From NCBI GenBank assembly GCA_017960545.1, contig JAGCYZ010000054.1, forward strand, positions 1 to 64,000: a stretch of DNA of 64,000 nt, in the 5' to 3' direction. Position 1 is the stretch's first letter. Each line of letters opens with the position of its first letter. This DNA is from Bacteroidales bacterium (GTDB lineage: Bacteria > Bacteroidota > Bacteroidia > Bacteroidales > UBA932). A program made the position numbers and the translations under genes. Shown piece after piece: positions 24,437 to 33,733 of the stretch. The notes beneath the pieces were generated by a model. The model ran no database searches and was not told the origin of the DNA. It was given only the letters and a program-made list of their open reading frames with translations.

Positions 24437-25118
24437 AAAAGGGAAGCTGCTCAGGCTGCTGCTTATTAAGATACCCCTCTTCCTGGTGCTGTTCTCCATC
24501 CTTTGGGTGCTTGTGCTCAAGTGGATGCCCGTCAGGGTTACTCCCCTTATGGTTAGCCGTTCCATAGAGTACCGGAAGGACAAATCCTTCAAGACCCATA
24601 AGAAATGGACCCGCCTGGAGGACATCTCCCCGGAGATGGTCAAGGCGGTCATTGCGTCTGAGGACAACCTGTTTGACACCCATAAGGGATTCGACTGGAA
24701 GGAGATCCGCATTGCAATAGATGAGTACAAGAGCGGGAAAAGGCTGCGCGGAGCAAGCACCATCTCCCAGCAGACCGCCAGGAACGTGTTCCTTTTCCCT
24801 TCCAATACAGCTGTCAGGAAAGCCCTGGAGGCCTATTTTACCCTGCTCATAGAGTGGATCTGGGGCAAGGAGAGGATAATGGAGGTTTATTTGAACGTGG
24901 CAGAGATGGGTCCCGGGATCTACGGGGCGCAGGCGGCGGCGCGCGAGCTCTTCGGCAAGCAGGCGGCGGAGCTCACCAGGCGCGAGTCCTGCCTCATTGC
25001 CGCCTGCCTGCCGTCGCCCCTCACGCGCAACGCCGCCAAGCCTTCCTCCTACGTACAAAAAAGAGCCTCCCAGATTTCAAACCTGGAAGGCAAGCTTAAG
25101 TTCCCTGACTGGATCTAG
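24429..25118 (+). CDS. mtgA: Monofunctional biosynthetic peptidoglycan transglycosylase
   Basis: Encodes 229 residues. An N-terminal membrane anchor (about 8-30) is followed by a GT51 domain with the catalytic glutamate in IASEDNLF (E78), the RGASTISQQTARN motif and the KERIMEVYLNVAEMGPGIYG block. It polymerises lipid II into glycan strands in the periplasm and has no transpeptidase domain. It is the last gene of the LytTR-patatin-recX unit. Its stop shares CTAG (25115-25118) with the convergent pdxA. Confidence 0.95.
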   Translation: MTKKGKLLRLLLIKIPLFLVLFSILWVLVLKWMPVRVTPLMVSRSIEYRKDKSFKTHKKWTRLEDISPEMVKAVIASEDNLFDTHKGFDWKEIRIAIDEYKSGKRLRGASTISQQTARNVFLFPSNTAVRKALEAYFTLLIEWIWGKERIMEVYLNVAEMGPGIYGAQAAARELFGKQAAELTRRESCLIAACLPSPLTRNAAKPSSYVQKRASQISNLEGKLKFPDWI

Positions 25119-26188
25119 GCGTCTTCTGTCTGGTCCAGTTCCTGTTCCACCAGTTTCCCCGCCAGGAGATTGTCGTATTCGAGGCGGTTGCGGTATATGT
25201 CTATGGCCGCGAAGATGGAAGCCCTCATTGAAAGCGGGTCAGCGGCATCGCGTCCGGCCATATCGTATGCGGTTCCGTGGTCAGGGGAGGTGCGCACTAT
25301 GGGCAGTCCTGCCGTGAAGTTTACTCCATCTGAGAAAGACAGGGCCTTGAAAGGCTCGAGCCCCTGGTCGTGGTACATTGCAAGGGTGGCGTCGAACTTA
25401 TTGTACTCCCTGAGCCCGAAATAGCCGTCCGGGGAATATGGGCCAAAGGCAAGGATTCCCTGTTCCACGGCCTCGTCAATGGCAGGGCGTATGATGTTCT
25501 GTTCCTCCGATCCCAGCAGGCCTCCGTCTCCGCAGTGAGGGTTGAGGCTGAGCACGGCAATCTTTGGCATATCCACGCCAAAGTCCCTCTTGAGGGACTG
25601 GTCCATCAGTTTGAGCTTGCTGATAATCTTTTCCTTGGTTATGCTTGAAGGGACGTCCTTCAGGGGAATGTGCCCGGTCACCACGCCAACCTTCATTGTC
25701 TGGCTTACCATGAACATTGTTATGTCTTTGACTCCGAAGGCGTTCTGCAGGTATTCCGTGTGTCCTGTATATCCGAAGCCCTCGCCAACCATGGCCTTCT
25801 TGTTGATGGGGGCGGTCACCAGGACGTCAATGTCACCCTTGCGGATGTCCTTTACCGCCCACTCCAGGGAAGTGATGGCTGCTTTGGCGCTTTCCGGAGT
25901 GGCCTGGCCGGGCTCCACGAACACGTTGTCAGGCAGGCAGTTGACTATGTTGATGCGCCTTGGGTGGGCGTCCTTTGCAGAGGAAATGACGTTGGTGTCC
26001 ATCTGCTCAATATTGTGGATGAGCTTCTTGTAGAAGCCGAATATCTTTGACGAACCGTATATGACAGGGGTGAAAGACTCAAGGATACGGGGATCCGCAA
26101 GGGCCTTGATTATGACCTCATAGCCGATGCCGTTGCCATCGCCCTGGGTGATACCCACTACAATCTGTTTGTTGCTGTTCCTGGACAT
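25115..26188 (-). CDS. pdxA: 4-hydroxythreonine-4-phosphate dehydrogenase
   Basis: Encodes 357 residues. It is a PdxA-family protein with metal-binding histidines in GYTGHTEYL, LNPHCGDGG and MYHDQGLEPFK. It oxidises 4-phosphohydroxy-threonine for the DXP-dependent pyridoxal phosphate pathway. Its ATG overlaps the rnhA stop by one base (TAATG), so it is the second gene of an rnhA-pdxA unit. Confidence 0.95.
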   Translation of the reverse strand: MSRNSNKQIVVGITQGDGNGIGYEVIIKALADPRILESFTPVIYGSSKIFGFYKKLIHNIEQMDTNVISSAKDAHPRRINIVNCLPDNVFVEPGQATPESAKAAITSLEWAVKDIRKGDIDVLVTAPINKKAMVGEGFGYTGHTEYLQNAFGVKDITMFMVSQTMKVGVVTGHIPLKDVPSSITKEKIISKLKLMDQSLKRDFGVDMPKIAVLSLNPHCGDGGLLGSEEQNIIRPAIDEAVEQGILAFGPYSPDGYFGLREYNKFDATLAMYHDQGLEPFKALSFSDGVNFTAGLPIVRTSPDHGTAYDMAGRDAADPLSMRASIFAAIDIYRNRLEYDNLLAGKLVEQELDQTEDA

Positions 26189-26685
26189 TATATTTCGTTT
26201 TTACTTGATTCTGCATTTTCCGGTACATATCCCGTATCATCTGGGAGATTGGCTGCCCGTCCGGCCTCTACGGCAAGCTGGTCGCAGCGTTCGTTCTCCG
26301 GATGCCCGGCGTGCCCCTTGAGCCAGTGGAAGGTTACGCTGTGGGCCCGGTAAAGAGGCAGGAAGCGCTTCCAAAGGTCCGGGTTCTTGACCTTCTTGAA
26401 ATCCTTCCTCTCCCAGTTCTCCAGCCATCCTTCCGTCACGGCCTTGACCACGTAGGTGGAGTCGCTCCAGACCTCTACGGTTGCGTTGCGCCATTTTATG
26501 GCCTCCAGGCCGGTGATGACAGCCAGCAGTTCCATCCGGTTGTTTGTAGTGCGGGCGAAACCGCCTGAGAGTTCCTTCCTAAGGTCTCCGCACTTGAGCA
26601 CCACACCGTATCCCCCCGGGCCGGGGTTGCCGCTGGAGGCACCGTCCGTATAGAGATAGATTACCGGTTTTTCAGCTGTAGCCAT
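26188..26685 (-). CDS. rnhA: Ribonuclease HI
   Basis: Encodes 165 residues from ATG 26685; GTG 26688 is possible. The DEDD catalytic set is visible: YTDGASSGNPGPGG (D14), NRMELLA (E52), WSDST (D75) and HPENERCDQLA. It degrades RNA in RNA-DNA hybrids. A short 16-residue tail after GRAANLP is extra relative to the E. coli enzyme. Promoter: the minus-strand -7 box TACTTTTG (complement CAAAAGTA, 26705-26712). Confidence 0.97.
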   Translation of the reverse strand: MATAEKPVIYLYTDGASSGNPGPGGYGVVLKCGDLRKELSGGFARTTNNRMELLAVITGLEAIKWRNATVEVWSDSTYVVKAVTEGWLENWERKDFKKVKNPDLWKRFLPLYRAHSVTFHWLKGHAGHPENERCDQLAVEAGRAANLPDDTGYVPENAESSKNEI

Positions 26686-26704
26686 CACAAGGGATATTGT
26701 CTAA

Positions 26705-26751
26705 CAAAAGTAGGTAAAATATTCTTTACTGGAGTATTTTTGTTAAATTTG
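26705..26751. promoter_or_regulatory. Divergent promoter region (rnhA / rfbD)
   Basis: Minus strand: a TAnnTTTG box at 26705-26712 (CAAAAGTA on the plus strand). Plus strand: two boxes, TATTTTTG (26735-26742) and TAAATTTG (26744-26751). Use of the second would place the start of transcription on the rfbD start codon. Confidence 0.65.
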
Positions 26752-26754
26752 TCA

Positions 26755-27633
26755 ATGATGAATGTGATTGTGACAGGGGCGGAAGGCCAGCTCGGAAGCG
26801 AGTTGCGCGCAGCCTCCCGGAACAGCGCCAACAATTATGTCTTTACTGATGTCTGCCGGCTCAGCGGGGCGGACACATCTTATCTTGACATTACCGACGC
26901 CGCTTCCGTGAAGGCTTTCTTCCTTTCCCGGAAGGCGGATGTCATTGTCAACTGCGCGGCTTATACCAACGTTGACAAGGCAGAAGACGATGCCGCCGCC
27001 GCGGACCTTCTCAACCGTCAGGCAGTCAGGAACATAGCCTTGGCGGCCATAGACTGCGGCGCCACTGTCATACACATTTCCACGGACTATGTTTTCGGTG
27101 GGGACGGAAGGGTCCCCTACAAGGAGAACGATGCCAAGAATCCGCTGGGAGTTTACGGGCGCACCAAGCTCGCAGGGGAGGAGGAACTGGTGGGATCAGG
27201 ATGCAAGGCGATCATAATCCGCACAGCCTGGCTTTATTCCCCTTACGGGAAGAATTTTGTAAAGACCATGGCATCCCTTATGGCAACCCGCCAGGAAGTG
27301 GGCGTGGTGGCTGACCAGGTGGGCAGCCCCACCTGTGCAGAGGACCTTGCGGCCTTCATTTACGGCATCATAGAAAAAGGGATGCTGGGCCATACGGGCG
27401 TGTATCACTATACGGACGCCGGAGTGGTCTCCTGGTTTGACTTTGCGCGTGAAATATGCCGCCTTGGCGGATGGGACTGCGCCGTAAAGCCCCTGCGCTC
27501 CAGCGAGTTCCCTTCAAAGGTGCGCAGGCCGCATTATTCGGTATTGGATAAAAGCAAGACAGCAGAGACGTTCGGGGTGGAAGTCCCTTATTGGAAGGAC
27601 TCCCTGGCACGTTGCCTGCCAAAGATAAAATGA
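26755..27633 (+). CDS. rfbD: dTDP-4-dehydrorhamnose reductase
   Basis: Encodes 292 residues from ATG 26755 (ATG 26758 is equally possible). A Rossmann TGAEGQLG motif, ISTDYVFGGD and the catalytic YGRTK mark an extended SDR. It makes dTDP-L-rhamnose in the last step, using NAD(P)H. The start lies 3 nt after a -7 box, so the message is probably leaderless. The stop overlaps the rfbC start (ATGATG). rfbA and rfbB are not in the window. Confidence 0.95.
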   Translation: MMNVIVTGAEGQLGSELRAASRNSANNYVFTDVCRLSGADTSYLDITDAASVKAFFLSRKADVIVNCAAYTNVDKAEDDAAAADLLNRQAVRNIALAAIDCGATVIHISTDYVFGGDGRVPYKENDAKNPLGVYGRTKLAGEEELVGSGCKAIIIRTAWLYSPYGKNFVKTMASLMATRQEVGVVADQVGSPTCAEDLAAFIYGIIEKGMLGHTGVYHYTDAGVVSWFDFAREICRLGGWDCAVKPLRSSEFPSKVRRPHYSVLDKSKTAETFGVEVPYWKDSLARCLPKIK

Positions 27634-28202
27634 TGGAAGTATTGCGAACAGACATAGATGGGATAGTACTGCTCCGCCCAAGGATTTTCCTGGACAAGAG
27701 AGGGTATTTCCTGGAGTCATTCTCCCAGAAGGAGTTCGACGAGCTGGTCCGCCCGGTCACCTTTGTCCAGGACAACCAGAGCAGTTCGTCCTACGGGGTG
27801 GTGCGCGGGCTGCATTTCCAGAAAGGGGAATTCAGCCAGGGCAAGTTGGTGCGTGTAGTAAAGGGGCGCGTGTTGGACATAGCGGTGGACATCCGCCGTG
27901 GAAGTCCCACGTTTGGCAAGCACGTGGCAGTGGAACTGTCCGAGGACAATTTCCTGCAGCTGTTCATCCCGCGCGGCTTCGCACACGGCTTTGCCGTGCT
28001 GTCCCAGCAGGCCGTTTTCGAGTACAAATGCGACCGCTATTATGCCCCGGGCAAGGAAGGAGCGGTAGCCTGGAACGATCCTGCCCTTGGGATTGACTGG
28101 AAAATTGCCCCGCAGGATGTGATCCTGTCGGACAAGGACGCTTCCAATCCGCTGCTCAAGGACTGTGACTGCCTTTTTGACTATAACCAGGAACTGTACT
28201 GA
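27630..28202 (+). CDS. rfbC: dTDP-4-dehydrorhamnose 3,5-epimerase
   Basis: Encodes 190 residues from ATG 27630 (ATG 27633 alternative). The cupin enzyme signatures are VQDNQSSSSYGVVRGLHFQ with the catalytic histidine, DIAVDIRRGSPTFGKHV and IPRGFAHGFAVLS. It epimerises dTDP-4-keto-6-deoxyglucose ahead of RfbD, for rhamnose-containing surface glycans. It is translationally coupled to rfbD. Confidence 0.95.
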   Translation: MMEVLRTDIDGIVLLRPRIFLDKRGYFLESFSQKEFDELVRPVTFVQDNQSSSSYGVVRGLHFQKGEFSQGKLVRVVKGRVLDIAVDIRRGSPTFGKHVAVELSEDNFLQLFIPRGFAHGFAVLSQQAVFEYKCDRYYAPGKEGAVAWNDPALGIDWKIAPQDVILSDKDASNPLLKDCDCLFDYNQELY

Positions 28203-28203
28203 T

Positions 28204-28794
28204 ATGAGAAGGTTTCTGCTTATGGTTTCCGCTGTCATCCTGCTCCTCGCCCCCGCAAGGGCGCAGAGGAACACAGGGTATTACGAAGACTATGTGCAGT
28301 ATCTGCCAGCCGCAATGAACCTGGGACTGGACCTTATGGGCGTACAGAGTATGGATGGCTATCCGGACATACTGATCGCCTCCGCCACCACCTTCCTGTC
28401 GGAAGCCCTGGTGGTGAACGCTTTAAAGCTTATCGTCAAGGAAGAGCGTCCCAACGGGACCGCCTTGAATTCGTTCCCGTCCGGGCATACGGCTACAGCC
28501 TATGCCGGCGCGGAACTGGTGCGGCTGGAATACGGATGGGGCTGGGGAACGGCCGCTTACGTCGCCGCCACGGCAGTGGCTTACGGGCGCGTGGCGCACC
28601 AGACCCACTGGTGGTGGGACACCACCGCCGGCGCCTTGATAGGCATTGCCAGCGCTCACCTGGGTTATAGTTCGGTGCGTCCCATCAAGAGGCTGTTCGG
28701 CCTGGAGCTTCCGCCGGAAACTTCAGTGTCCCTGTATCCGGTGGTGGAGCCGCGCTCCGGCGCGCTGTGCACCACGCTGGCTTTTACTTTTTAG
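28204..28794 (+). CDS. PAP2-family phosphatase, secreted
   Basis: Encodes 196 residues from ATG 28204, which gives a clear signal peptide (MRRFLLMVSAVILLLAPARA). All three PAP2 motifs are intact: KEERPNG, SFPSGHTA and GRVAHQTHWWWDTTAG. It is likely a periplasmic or membrane-associated lipid phosphatase, for example acting on undecaprenyl pyrophosphate or a lipid A phosphate. Placement after rhamnose genes would suit undecaprenyl recycling, but the substrate is inferred. It follows rfbC by 1 bp. Confidence 0.88.
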   Translation: MRRFLLMVSAVILLLAPARAQRNTGYYEDYVQYLPAAMNLGLDLMGVQSMDGYPDILIASATTFLSEALVVNALKLIVKEERPNGTALNSFPSGHTATAYAGAELVRLEYGWGWGTAAYVAATAVAYGRVAHQTHWWWDTTAGALIGIASAHLGYSSVRPIKRLFGLELPPETSVSLYPVVEPRSGALCTTLAFTF

Positions 28795-28797
28795 CAG

Positions 28798-30024
28798 ATG
28801 AAAAGAGTCCTGGTCATATTGCTAGCATCGCTTACGGCCCTGAGCGCATCCGCCCAGTTGAAGGACCGTACGCTTCGCATAGACTACATTTTCAGCGGCA
28901 CTGACAAGCAGGCCTCCATCTCCGTCGCCTCCCTCAGCACTTTTGATACCTGGGCCGGAAGGCGCGTGAATATGGACCGGGTGCCCCTGAGAGGCAACGG
29001 CCAGATATGTATGGAGGATGCCGTCAGCGGAAAAGTGCTCTACCGGATGTCTTTCAGCACCCTTTTCCAGGAGTGGCAGGCCACTGAAGAGGCTACCCGC
29101 GTCACCAAGGCTTTCGAGAACGTATTCCTGCTCCCTATGCCGGAGTCCAGGGTGAACATAACCGTGGAACTGTTTGACCTGCACGGAAAGCCCGCCGCGT
29201 CCCTGACGCATCCCGTTGATCCTTCAGATATCCTCATCCGGCCAATCGGAGCCAATCCGCCCAGCACGGTGGATATACAGGTCAGCGGCCCTGTGTCAGA
29301 GTGCATTGACATACTCATAATCCCCGAAGGCTACACCCAGGATGAGATGGACCTCTTCCTGGAAGACTGCCGCGCCGCCTGGGCGTCGTTTATGAATCAC
29401 GAGCCTTTCTCAACCCTGCGCGGCAGGTTCAACGTCAGGGCTGCTATGATTCCATCCCAGGACAGCGGCGTGAGCGTTCCCCGCAGGGGAGACTGGAAAA
29501 ATACAGCCCTGGAGTCCCATTTCGATACTTTCTACTCTGACAGGTACCTGACCACGCTGCAGCTTACCCGGCTGCACAACCTCATTGCAGGACTTCCTTA
29601 CGAGCATATTATAATCCTGGCCAACTCTTCCACTTACGGAGGTGGAGGCATATACAATTCCTACGAACTCACGGCGGCTCACCATTCGGCCTATGCCCCG
29701 GTAGTGGTACACGAATTCGGCCACAGTTTTGCCGGTCTCGCTGACGAATATCATTATGACGACCAGTTCGTAGAGTATTATTATCCGGATTCCGAGCCCT
29801 GGGAGCAGAACATAACCACCCGTTTTGACTTCGCATCCAAATGGCAGGATATGATGGGACAGCCCGGCGTGGGCCTGTTCGAGGGCGGAGGGTATCAGTC
29901 AAAGGGAGTATGGCGTCCGTCGCAGGACTGCCGTATGAATACTAACGCGTGTCCGGCTTTCTGCCCCGTATGCCAGAGAGCCATCGCGCGGATGATAGAC
30001 TTTTATACTATGGAAAATGAATAA
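28798..30024 (+). CDS. Peptidase family M64 (IgA-peptidase-like) secreted metalloprotease
   Basis: Encodes 408 residues with a signal peptide ending ALSASA. An N-terminal beta domain (about 20-150) precedes the peptidase domain. The zinc motif HEFGHSFAGLADEY (from H305) has the HExxHxxGxxD layout of metzincin-like enzymes. IIPEGYTQDEM is another M64 hallmark. The family takes its name from a Clostridium IgA protease; most Bacteroidota members have no known substrate. It lies 3 bp after PAP2, and its end overlaps the next gene by 8 bp. Confidence 0.9.
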   Translation: MKRVLVILLASLTALSASAQLKDRTLRIDYIFSGTDKQASISVASLSTFDTWAGRRVNMDRVPLRGNGQICMEDAVSGKVLYRMSFSTLFQEWQATEEATRVTKAFENVFLLPMPESRVNITVELFDLHGKPAASLTHPVDPSDILIRPIGANPPSTVDIQVSGPVSECIDILIIPEGYTQDEMDLFLEDCRAAWASFMNHEPFSTLRGRFNVRAAMIPSQDSGVSVPRRGDWKNTALESHFDTFYSDRYLTTLQLTRLHNLIAGLPYEHIIILANSSTYGGGGIYNSYELTAAHHSAYAPVVVHEFGHSFAGLADEYHYDDQFVEYYYPDSEPWEQNITTRFDFASKWQDMMGQPGVGLFEGGGYQSKGVWRPSQDCRMNTNACPAFCPVCQRAIARMIDFYTMENE

Positions 30025-31033
30025 ACTGTTGATAGCAGGGCCGTGCAGCGCAGAGAGCCGGGAACAGGTTCTTCAGGCTGCGCGTGCAGTGAAGGAGCTT
30101 GGAGCGGACATCTTCCGTGCCGGGGTGTGGAAACCCCGCACCCATCCCGGCTGCTTCGAGGGAACCGGAGCGCCGGCGCTTGACTGGCTGGCCCAGGTCC
30201 GGGAGACCCTCGGGCTGGAAGTCACCACTGAGGTAGCTTCCGCCCAGCACGTGCGCCTTTGTCTTGAAAAAGGCATCCGCACGCTATGGATCGGAGCCAG
30301 GACAACTACCAACCCCTTCATGGTGCAGGAGATAGCTGACGCCCTCAAGGGCAGCGGGGCTAAAGTGCTGGTGAAGAATCCCGTCAATCCCGACGTGGAC
30401 CTCTGGATGGGAGCGGTGGAGAGACTTGCCTCGAACGGGATAAACGACATAATCCTGGTGCACAGGGGCTTCTCCCAGGGACTTGCGGGCAGGTACCGGA
30501 ACGACCCCAAGTGGCACCTGCTTCTCCAAGTAAGGGAACGGATGCCGCAATTGCCATTGATATGCGATCCCAGCCATATTGCCGGAGACAGTGAACTGGT
30601 CCCTGAAATAGCCCAAAGGGCTATGGACCTGGGCCTGGACGGACTTATGATTGAATGCCATCCTGACCCGTCGGCGGCGCTGAGCGATGCCTCCCAGCAA
30701 CTGAGCCCAGCCCGGCTCAAGGAGCTCCTTGACAGCCTTGTGACAAGGGTTCAGGACAGTTCGGACGCAGCTTACAGGGATCGCCTGGAAATGCTCCGCT
30801 CGCAGATAGATTCCCTGGATGCGGACATTATTGACAACCTGGCGCGCAGGATGGAGATAAGCCGCCAGATAGGGGCGCTGAAAAGGGAGAACGGCATTTC
30901 CATAGTACAGCCTGTGAGATGGGGCCGTGTAATGCAGGACGCGCTGCAGAGGGCGGCGGCATCGGGCCTGGAAGAAGAACTTGTGAACAACATATTCTCA
31001 CTGATTCACGAAGCGTCGGTGAGACAGCAATAA
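30017..31033 (+). CDS. Bifunctional DAHP synthase / chorismate mutase
   Basis: Encodes 338 residues. Residues 1-250 are a KDO8P/DAHP synthase-type barrel without the N-terminal regulatory extension (AGPCSAES, GARTTTNP, VKNPVNPD, DPSHIAGD). Residues about 255-338 are an AroQ-type chorismate mutase (LRSQIDSLDADIIDNLARRM). The fusion both begins the shikimate pathway and starts the Phe/Tyr branch, a known Bacteroidota arrangement in which the mutase may confer feedback. Usually prephenate genes lie nearby; here the neighbours are an M64 peptidase and an esterase. Confidence 0.93.
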   Translation: MNKLLIAGPCSAESREQVLQAARAVKELGADIFRAGVWKPRTHPGCFEGTGAPALDWLAQVRETLGLEVTTEVASAQHVRLCLEKGIRTLWIGARTTTNPFMVQEIADALKGSGAKVLVKNPVNPDVDLWMGAVERLASNGINDIILVHRGFSQGLAGRYRNDPKWHLLLQVRERMPQLPLICDPSHIAGDSELVPEIAQRAMDLGLDGLMIECHPDPSAALSDASQQLSPARLKELLDSLVTRVQDSSDAAYRDRLEMLRSQIDSLDADIIDNLARRMEISRQIGALKRENGISIVQPVRWGRVMQDALQRAAASGLEEELVNNIFSLIHEASVRQQ

Positions 31034-31057
31034 TAACACTATCAAACCAGATAAAGT

Positions 31058-32620
31058 ATGAAGAGATTATTGATTTTGGCTGCTTTCGCAGCATTGGCGC
31101 TCTGCTCCTGCAACAATAGCAAGCAGAGTGCGGTGAAAGGCCCCATTACAACCGGAGACGACTGCATTGTCAGGACTACCAGCGGAAGGATAATGGGTTA
31201 CAACGATGCCGGCATCTACACTTTCAAGGGCGTGCCATACGCCAAGGCGGAGCGCTTTATGCCTCCTACTGAACCGGATAAATGGGACAACGTAAGGAAG
31301 ACCCAGTCCTACGGGCCGCAGGCTATGCAGAACCAGAATATGAGATGGGGCGGCCAGCCTTCGGACTATGACTTCGGCTTTGAATTCAAGAATGAGAAGA
31401 GTTCCGAGGCCTGCCAGGTGCTCAATGTATGGACACCCGCCCTTGACGGAAAGAAGCGCCCTGTTTTCCTTTGGATACACGGCGGCGGTTACGCCAGCGG
31501 ATCCGCCATCTTCCTCCCTGCACAGGAGGGAAGGGCACTTGCAGAGAAGGGTGACATTGTGGTTGTAACTGTAAACCACCGTCTGAACATTCTCGGATAC
31601 ATTGACCTCACAGCCCTTGGCGGAAAGTATTCAGAGTCAGTCAACCTTGGAATGCAGGACCTTGTAAAGGCCCTGGAGTGGATCCACAATAATATTGAAG
31701 CCTTTGGAGGAGATCCCAACTGCGTTACCATAGGCGGCCAGAGCGGCGGCGGCGGAAAGACTTCCACCCTTATGGCAATGCCTTCCGCAAAGGGACTGTT
31801 CCACAGGGCTGTGGTACAGAGCGGCTCTACGCTCCGCCAGCAGGAGCCTGAGCGCAGCAAGGCCCTTGGCGTTGCGGTAGTAGAGGAACTTGGCCTCAAG
31901 CCGGGTCCTGACGTAGACCTGAGCGGATTTACATACGAAGAGCTTGTGGCTGCAGGAAACCGCGCAACCCGCAGGGTAGGCGGAAGCTTCGGCCCCGTCG
32001 TTGACGGAAAGTACCTCATCCAGCATCCTTTCGACCCTATGGGAGCAGAAGTCAGCAAGGACGTACCTATGCTCATAGGATCCAACCTCAATGAGTTTAC
32101 ATATACCAACAACGTTGTTCTGGATATGGAGCAGGTAAAGGCCCGCCTTGGCTCAAGGCTCGGGGATAAATTTGACCAGTACGTAGCCGATTTCGAGAGC
32201 GTTTATCCGGGACAGGCTCCCAAGGAGCTGGTCTATACAGATTTCAGGACACGCGGAAACGTTATCAGGCAGGCAACTGCAAAGCAGGCCCAGGGCGGTG
32301 CAAACGCCTATGTATATCTCTTCTCCTGGAAATCACCCGTCAACGACTATGCGCTGGCAGCCTGCCACGGAATGGAACTCCCGTTCATGTTCAACAACGT
32401 AGCCAACCAGAGGGAGATGACTGGCGGTACACCTGAGGCTTACAAGATGGCCGATGCCGTAAGCGACGCCTGGATCGCCTTCATCAAGACAGGAAACCCC
32501 AACTGCCCCAGCCTGCCCGCCTGGGAGCCGTTCAACCCGCAGGAGCACAACACTATGATTCTTGACAACACCAGCAAGATGGTCAAGAACTTCGATGATG
32601 TGATGCTGCAGTACAACTAG
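31058..32620 (+). CDS. Type B carboxylesterase lipoprotein
   Basis: Encodes 520 residues. It has a lipoprotein signal (LAALALCSC-type lipobox near residue 18). The alpha/beta-hydrolase shows the oxyanion loop WIHGGGYASG, nucleophile GGQSGGGG (S229), an acidic residue in SNLNEF and a histidine in ACHGMELPF. It hydrolyses esters at the cell envelope, possibly acyl groups on plant polysaccharides or lipids. It lies 24 bp after the DAHP synthase gene with no clear promoter, so it is probably co-transcribed. Its stop shares CTAG (32617-32620) with the convergent gene. Confidence 0.9.
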   Translation: MKRLLILAAFAALALCSCNNSKQSAVKGPITTGDDCIVRTTSGRIMGYNDAGIYTFKGVPYAKAERFMPPTEPDKWDNVRKTQSYGPQAMQNQNMRWGGQPSDYDFGFEFKNEKSSEACQVLNVWTPALDGKKRPVFLWIHGGGYASGSAIFLPAQEGRALAEKGDIVVVTVNHRLNILGYIDLTALGGKYSESVNLGMQDLVKALEWIHNNIEAFGGDPNCVTIGGQSGGGGKTSTLMAMPSAKGLFHRAVVQSGSTLRQQEPERSKALGVAVVEELGLKPGPDVDLSGFTYEELVAAGNRATRRVGGSFGPVVDGKYLIQHPFDPMGAEVSKDVPMLIGSNLNEFTYTNNVVLDMEQVKARLGSRLGDKFDQYVADFESVYPGQAPKELVYTDFRTRGNVIRQATAKQAQGGANAYVYLFSWKSPVNDYALAACHGMELPFMFNNVANQREMTGGTPEAYKMADAVSDAWIAFIKTGNPNCPSLPAWEPFNPQEHNTMILDNTSKMVKNFDDVMLQYN

Positions 32621-33651
32621 TTGGCTGAGACGTATTTGGCTATCTCGGCTGCTATAGCAGGGCCGCGGAGCTCGCGCTTGAGGATAGTACCGTCAGGACC
32701 GAAAAGGATAATGTGAGGGATACCGTCAATTCCATACAGGTCAGTAGGAATTTGCTGTGCGTTCACAATCTGGTTCCACGGAATCTCAAGTTCTTCCGCG
32801 GCCCTCTTTGTATCTTCCAGCTTGTCCCATACGGCAACGCTCAGGATATCGAACTTGTCGCCTCCATAGGTCTCATAGACATTCTTCAGGTTGGGGATCT
32901 CGCGGATGCAGGGACCGCACCAGCTGGCCCAGAAGTCAACCAGGATGTACTTGCCCTTTCCAATGTAGTCTGAGAACTTGACTGTGCTCTCAGCCTCTTT
33001 GTCAGGGTCCTGGATTACGGTGAAGTCTGCGAACATTCCGCCCTCCGCGGTAGATTTCTTGGCATCGAGGCTTGTAAGGATATCCTTGACCTGCTCCTTC
33101 TCCTTCAGATTGGGTGAAAGGTACCCGAGGACTTCCTCCAGACGTTCCAGGGGAAGCATATAGTAGATATTGGTAAGAGATGTCAGACCTACCGCATTGT
33201 CAGGATTGCCTTTGATGGCCTCCACGCAGTATGAGAGGAATTCCTGTTCCAGCTGCTCCTCGCTCATTACGTCTTCCTTTGACAGGAGCGCGTCTATGCC
33301 CTGCATAAAGCTGTCATACTTCACCTGGGTGGAGATCTTTGGCTTGTCCGATGTCACCGTAGGGGTGGTCTCGTCAAAATTGATGGTCAGGACCGTTCCG
33401 TCAGGAACGAACTCCACGGCGCTCATCCCGGAAACTATGTTGCCCACCGTGGTGATGTCAGTGGGGACCTCCACGCTGAATTTTCCGTCCGTCACTTCTA
33501 CCATCTGCTCTATCTCCATTTCAGGGATGGATAGCAAAACGCCCTCCGGGGCATCGGAAGTGAACGTTCCGTTGATGGTTGTGATGTCGGATACTTTGGC
33601 GCAGCCTGCAAAAAATATGGCTGCAAACAGGATTAGGTACAATTTTCTCAT
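32617..33651 (-). CDS. TlpA/ResA-like thiol-disulfide oxidoreductase lipoprotein
   Basis: Encodes 344 residues. The signal MRKLYLILFAAIFFAGC ends in a lipobox cysteine. A DUF4369-like beta domain (about 25-130) and a helical linker precede a thioredoxin fold with DFWASWCGPC (C245, C248) and the cis-proline loop GIPHIILF. It probably reduces or isomerises disulfides in the periplasm, as in the many Bacteroidota homologues. It has its own -7 box (complement CAAAGATA, 33659-33666), divergent from the outer-membrane protein gene. Confidence 0.92.
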   Translation of the reverse strand: MRKLYLILFAAIFFAGCAKVSDITTINGTFTSDAPEGVLLSIPEMEIEQMVEVTDGKFSVEVPTDITTVGNIVSGMSAVEFVPDGTVLTINFDETTPTVTSDKPKISTQVKYDSFMQGIDALLSKEDVMSEEQLEQEFLSYCVEAIKGNPDNAVGLTSLTNIYYMLPLERLEEVLGYLSPNLKEKEQVKDILTSLDAKKSTAEGGMFADFTVIQDPDKEAESTVKFSDYIGKGKYILVDFWASWCGPCIREIPNLKNVYETYGGDKFDILSVAVWDKLEDTKRAAEELEIPWNQIVNAQQIPTDLYGIDGIPHIILFGPDGTILKRELRGPAIAAEIAKYVSAN

Positions 33652-33658
33652 AACGTGG

Positions 33659-33702
33659 CAAAGATACTATTTTTCTCATTATAAAAAATAGTGCTATATT
33701 TG
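33659..33702. promoter_or_regulatory. Divergent -7 boxes (TlpA-like / OM protein)
   Basis: Minus-strand TATCTTTG at 33659-33666 lies only a few bases ahead of the start at 33651. Plus-strand TATATTTG at 33695-33702 gives the barrel gene a leader of about 27 nt. Confidence 0.7.
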
Positions 33703-33733
33703 CAGTACAAAGTTTAACCAAAACAATCTTAAA

